A program made the position numbers and the translations under genes. DNA of 64,000 nt from Trichobilharzia regenti (lineage: Eukaryota; Platyhelminthes; Trematoda; Strigeidida; Schistosomatidae), in contig OX235270.1 in the NCBI GenBank assembly GCA_944472135.2, positions 140,631,632 through 140,695,631 of the forward strand, given 5' to 3'. Below, one piece after another: positions 60,826 through 64,000 of this stretch. The notes below the pieces were generated by a model. The model saw nothing but the letters and a program-made list of their open reading frames with translations. It ran no database searches and was not told the origin of the DNA. Every line of letters begins with the position of its first letter. Position 1 is the stretch's first letter.

Positions 60826-61975
60826 TTTACGTCTGACAATTTTCTTGCCTTAATTAATTGATCAAAAGTGCCCATTAGAAATTTCGAAAGACCGATTACT
60901 GAACCAAGGATATTCTTTTCGATAACCTGTTCTTCTTTAGGTTCTATAGTTATCTATTCATCCATAATAATGAAATAATTGGCTTTATCAACAACATTAA
61001 TGTTTAAGTAACATCGAATGAATCAATAGTATGAATAGATTACAGTTCAATAGCATTTGTAAGTGTGATAATATGCATCAGCATATAACACTACACTGAA
61101 TGAATATCAGACAAATTGGGGGAAATAATAAAGAACAATGCAGAATTCATGCATTTATAGGCTCCACTGGAGGCCAGGGTAGTAACACTGGCCAGCTGGA
61201 CCTGTTTCCTCTGGTCACACAGCACCGATTGTTTTAGGTTAGTCGCAACGGCCTACTCTTTTTGGTATGGTATTCGGTGTCTGGATGCTTTTTGGCAATT
61301 TATTTGGTGCCCGATAGATTGTGGAGATGGATTCTTCAATGCTAGCCTTGTGGCCAGTCGCTTCAGACTAGGTGGTCTAATATCGAGGTGTTGATGGTCT
61401 TCAACACACCTTTATTTAGGTGTTCCCGAGCACAAAAAATCAAGTTCTGAGAGCAACAGCAATTACAACTCGTCCCACAAGAACAGTTGAAGTTGTAGAT
61501 ACAGTTAGAGGTGATTAGTCCAGGTGTTTTCACTTGGGGGTATCACACCCAGTCATGCAGAAAATATAACTTGTAGTTTATCAGAATTAAAAGTCTTTTG
61601 AATAGATTCTCTTAACTTGTTAGTAATCACTTCACTAACTGTCGACTATAGCACTTTCTTGGAGCACTCCTCTCAAAAAGTAGACTGACAGTAGACTACA
61701 TTCAAGCGCGTGGAATCACAAACTAATTAGCAACTTTCCGCCATCATAAAAAGTTAAAATATACCATTTTCTGATTGGATAGTTTTCAAAAATTCGAAAA
61801 ATTTATCCCTTGCGAAGGCTAATCAAAATCGCTGACTGCTAAAATTTGTAAGTCCCGTCATGAAATTCAACTCACATTCTTCTTTTAACTCAGGTAAATC
61901 CACGTCATCATACTAAGCCAAAACAACGTATATAGTGTCATTCGTCTAGTCTTTTTTTGGCTGCAGATTTAATTC
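60826..61975. other. no gene identified
   Basis: AT-rich to 61130. The less AT-rich part 61150-61570 carries open stretches on the minus strand without recognisable motifs. 61770-61780 has a gattggatag motif. Confidence 0.35.
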
Positions 61976-61977
61976 GA

Positions 61978-62235
61978 TCAGTCAAGTTTGTGATGTGGCC
62001 ACCAAGCTAGGTGTCTCTCCATCACGATGTACTCAGAATTTTTAATGTTAGATAATTGCAAGAAATCGGCAGGAAGCCTTGGATCTAAGTTTCCTGCTAG
62101 CTGGCACTCTTCAACAAGGCATATATGCGATGTTGGAAGAACTCGTGTCCCTTCTGAGATTCGAGCCCGTGTCAGCCAGTACTGCAACACAGACAAAGTA
62201 CTAGTTAGTGTACTATCAAAGTATTCATTACAGTC
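61978..62235 (-). mobile_element. hammerhead SINE relic (family E)
   Basis: On the minus strand a box B-like ggctcgaatctc with flanking gcagtactggctgacacg is followed some 50 bases later by a hammerhead-like stretch and a tail (ttcttgcaattatctaac). Same order as SINE-A: tRNA-like part, hammerhead, short tail. The open frame 62196-61978 here overlaps the repeat and is not believed to be a gene. Confidence 0.6.
62076..62120 (-). ncRNA. degenerate hammerhead (family E)
   Basis: Stem I GCCTTG / CAAGGC, six perfect pairs. Stem II TGC / GCA with a CAGCTA loop. The core reads TTGAAGA for CTGAAGA, and the stem II closing pair is G-G. GAAA and an ATC triplet are kept. Stems differ from the 28.95 kb copy at both sides of the helices in ways that keep pairing. 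Likely inactive. Confidence 0.6.
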
Positions 62236-62415
62236 CTACAGGACATCAGTCGCGACCGCCATTAGGTCAGTGGTAACGTCTGTGACTACAGCACTTGGTG
62301 ATGAGAGGTCGAGTCTCAGAAGGTACAAGAGTTCCCTAAGATTTTAGATACTCCCTACTGACTGGTCAGGAGTAGAATACTCCCCAGAAATGCCGATAGT
62401 CCCTCTTCGACTTTT
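62236..62415. other. no gene seen
   Basis: Nothing recognised; 62210-62340 is open in one frame without family signs. Confidence 0.35.
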
Positions 62416-62419
62416 TTCC

Positions 62420-62580
62420 GACGCACTCCAAAGTCTCACTTAGCTGGTCATAGGTTAGGTATATATGGAAATTTGAGTGTGAGGCTAGCAACAATATTCC
62501 GTACAGAAATCACCAATTCTAATGGGGCTTCAAATCTCAACCTTGAAAAGTTACGTTCCACCCTGAAGTGAGAGAAATGA
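62420..62580 (+). mobile_element. diverged SINE-C relative
   Basis: ttccgacgcactccaaagtc, tcacttagctggtcatagg, gtgtgaggctagcaacaata and ggggcttcaaatctcaacct, acgttccaccctgaagtgag keep the order of the SINE-C body and tail. Low identity. Confidence 0.5.
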
Positions 62581-62970
62581 ACAAACAAAAAATCGACGTT
62601 TGTTGAAAAAATCACAATCCCAGATATTACTAGATTTTATCGTGATTCTGAGAGTTTCGCCTATATTTTCTGATGCTTTGAAAGCATTCTGATATGATAA
62701 AATATCTCATCTATAAGATGGTGGATTTTCTTCTTCAATCACTAGTAAGAAAATGTATGTAAAATAATAAATAACACACTTTAAGAGACTGTCGAGCTTA
62801 CTTTGAGTACACTACTTAAAGTGTGTCAATCAAACGCTATAAAAAAAACCAGCAACAATTCGCATACCGAGTAAACTAACTGGATGGATACTACTCTTGA
62901 AAGGTGACTTTTTTAAAGGAAATAAGTGGCTCTCACTAAGTATGCACTGTATTACTAACTGCCTAGTTAA
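62581..62970. other. no gene seen
   Basis: AT-rich, nothing recognised. Confidence 0.4.
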
Positions 62971-62974
62971 CTTG

Positions 62975-63915
62975 ATATGAATAATGTGAATGCACTAGAT
63001 GATGATAAGAATATTGGGCTATTATATTTAAGCATAAAATGGACTCACACAAAAAACTTGGAGGATCTGGATCAGGTTTTCAGCGATGATATATGTCTGA
63101 TTTCCGACAAACTGGAAGATATGCAAGTGAAAAGCAACAAGCTGGCAGAAGAAGCATCCAGAGAAGATAGGACTTCAAGTGAACATAGAGAAAACAGAGG
63201 TGATGAAGATTCCTGGCCAACACCAACACCAACAGCAACAACAACAACAACAGACAACAATCAGCCAGCATAAATGGGAGGAACCTGGAAGAAACATCGT
63301 TTCAACTACAGGAGGATGAAACTGACGAGGATATCAAAGCGAGGATCATCGGAAAAGCAAGACAAGCTTTCATTACTCTCAAGTCTGTGTGGAGGTCAAC
63401 AGCACTGCTCAGCATCAAAAATAACATCCGGATTTTCAACTCCAATGTGAAGTCAGTCAGTGCTACTTAACATACGGATCAGAGACTTGGCCAGAGCGTC
63501 ATAAAGAGTATCTCAAACAAACTACAGACCTTCATCAACAGTTGTCTTCGCTCAGTACTGAAAATCAGATAGCCAACCAGAAGAAATATCAGCAACAGGG
63601 ATCTCTGTTGATGAGCGAACCAACCCACCAGGAACCGATTGTGCAAGAAATATGAAGGAGGAAATGGAGGTGTATTGGCCATATTCTGAGGAAACATCAC
63701 TAGACAAGCCATTGTTCGAGTTTAACCCGAAAAGGAAGCGGGCGGCGGGTTGTTCATTCAAGTGGGACTGGGAGGGGATCATGTGACGAGGAGATGAAAG
63801 CATTTGAGCAGACTTGGAGCCAGTTGTAAACTCTAGCAGAGAACCAAACGCAATGGAGACGCGCGGCTGAAGCCCTATGTTCCTCTAGGAATTAAAAGAA
63901 ATAATAATTTAAGCT
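62975..63915 (+). pseudogene. RTE-B RT palm relic to 3' end
   Basis: Opens with LEDLDQVFSDDICLISDKLE, the ADD region with V-F-S-D-D (relatives: ADD.CLMSHKLED), SNKLAEEASREDRTSSEHRE, a Thr/Ala-rich ACA/CAG run, then DEDIKARI-GKARQAFITLKS, SVWRSTALLSIKNNIRIFNS, NVKSV, FINSCLRS, MEVYWPYSEE, and the terminal block with tail cctctaggaattaaaagaaa ending in AATAAT. Frameshifts near the ADD and after NVKSV. 5'-truncated. Very similar in extent to the 4.52-5.59 kb copy. Confidence 0.8.
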
Positions 63916-64000
63916 ACTAGATCACATAAGCATTAACTGGAAGTTTCGAATATACCTGAATTTTCTTTTTTTATTCCGCGCTCAACACTGACACATTTAT

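Noticed and set aside
61978..62196. 72-codon protein on the minus strand
   Set aside because: It overlaps a tRNA-like box B and a hammerhead-like fold, so the SINE relic explains it better.

Overview
This window looks like repeat-rich, AT-rich intergenic or intronic DNA of a blood fluke (Schistosoma or a close relative; species not resolved). The basis is the combination of Smalpha-type tRNA-derived SINEs carrying hammerhead ribozymes, many Penelope-like elements (PLEs) with GIY-YIG ends, RTE-type non-LTR retrotransposons and Ty3/gypsy gag and pol fragments resembling the CsRn1/Boudicca lineage. I found no convincing host protein-coding gene, rRNA or functional tRNA gene. Every long or recognisable reading frame belongs to a retroelement. 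Family names used here (SINE-A to SINE-E, RT-A, RTE-B, LTR-1, LTR-2) are local labels.

Layout. 0-5.6 kb: SINE-C, an RT-A 3' end, SINE-B pieces and an RTE-B copy. 5.6-9.1 kb: a candidate MITE, a gypsy gag remnant and a PLE bounded by inverted arms. 10.0-11.4 kb: a SINE-B split by a young, internally deleted LTR retrotransposon whose two 326-bp LTRs differ at one base. 12.2-14.4 kb: a three-level nest (PLE, inside it a PLE with inverted arms, inside that an RTE-B end), with two sets of 11-bp target duplications. 15-25 kb: RTE-B fragments alternating with PLEs, including one that keeps RT and GIY-YIG regions at 19.9-21.5 kb, plus SINE-C copies. 25-31 kb: LTR-2 solo LTRs, one of them split by a PLE that itself contains a SINE-A with a hammerhead. 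31-36 kb: old non-LTR and gypsy fragments, SINE-A and SINE-C, and long stretches without features. 36.8-39.1 kb: an RTE-B deletion derivative interrupted by an inverted SINE-B composite. 39-46 kb: SINE-B copies, a PLE with inverted arms and an inverted SINE-B dimer. 46-52.6 kb: RTE-B copies, an open RT-A fragment and a near full-length decayed RTE-B. 53-60 kb: PLE copies, SINE-B, C and D. 60-64 kb: RTE-B copies and a hammerhead SINE relic.

How the parts fit together. The SINEs have tRNA-like heads with box A/B sequences, and one family (C) shares its 3' tail and a 5' segment with RTE-B, so RTE-B is its likely source of reverse transcriptase. SINE families A, B and E carry hammerhead ribozyme sequence just downstream of the tRNA-like part. 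PLE copies are repeatedly 5'-truncated and flanked by inverted terminal arms. All functional statements come from reading the sequence and from family knowledge; no alignment, structure prediction or database search could be run.
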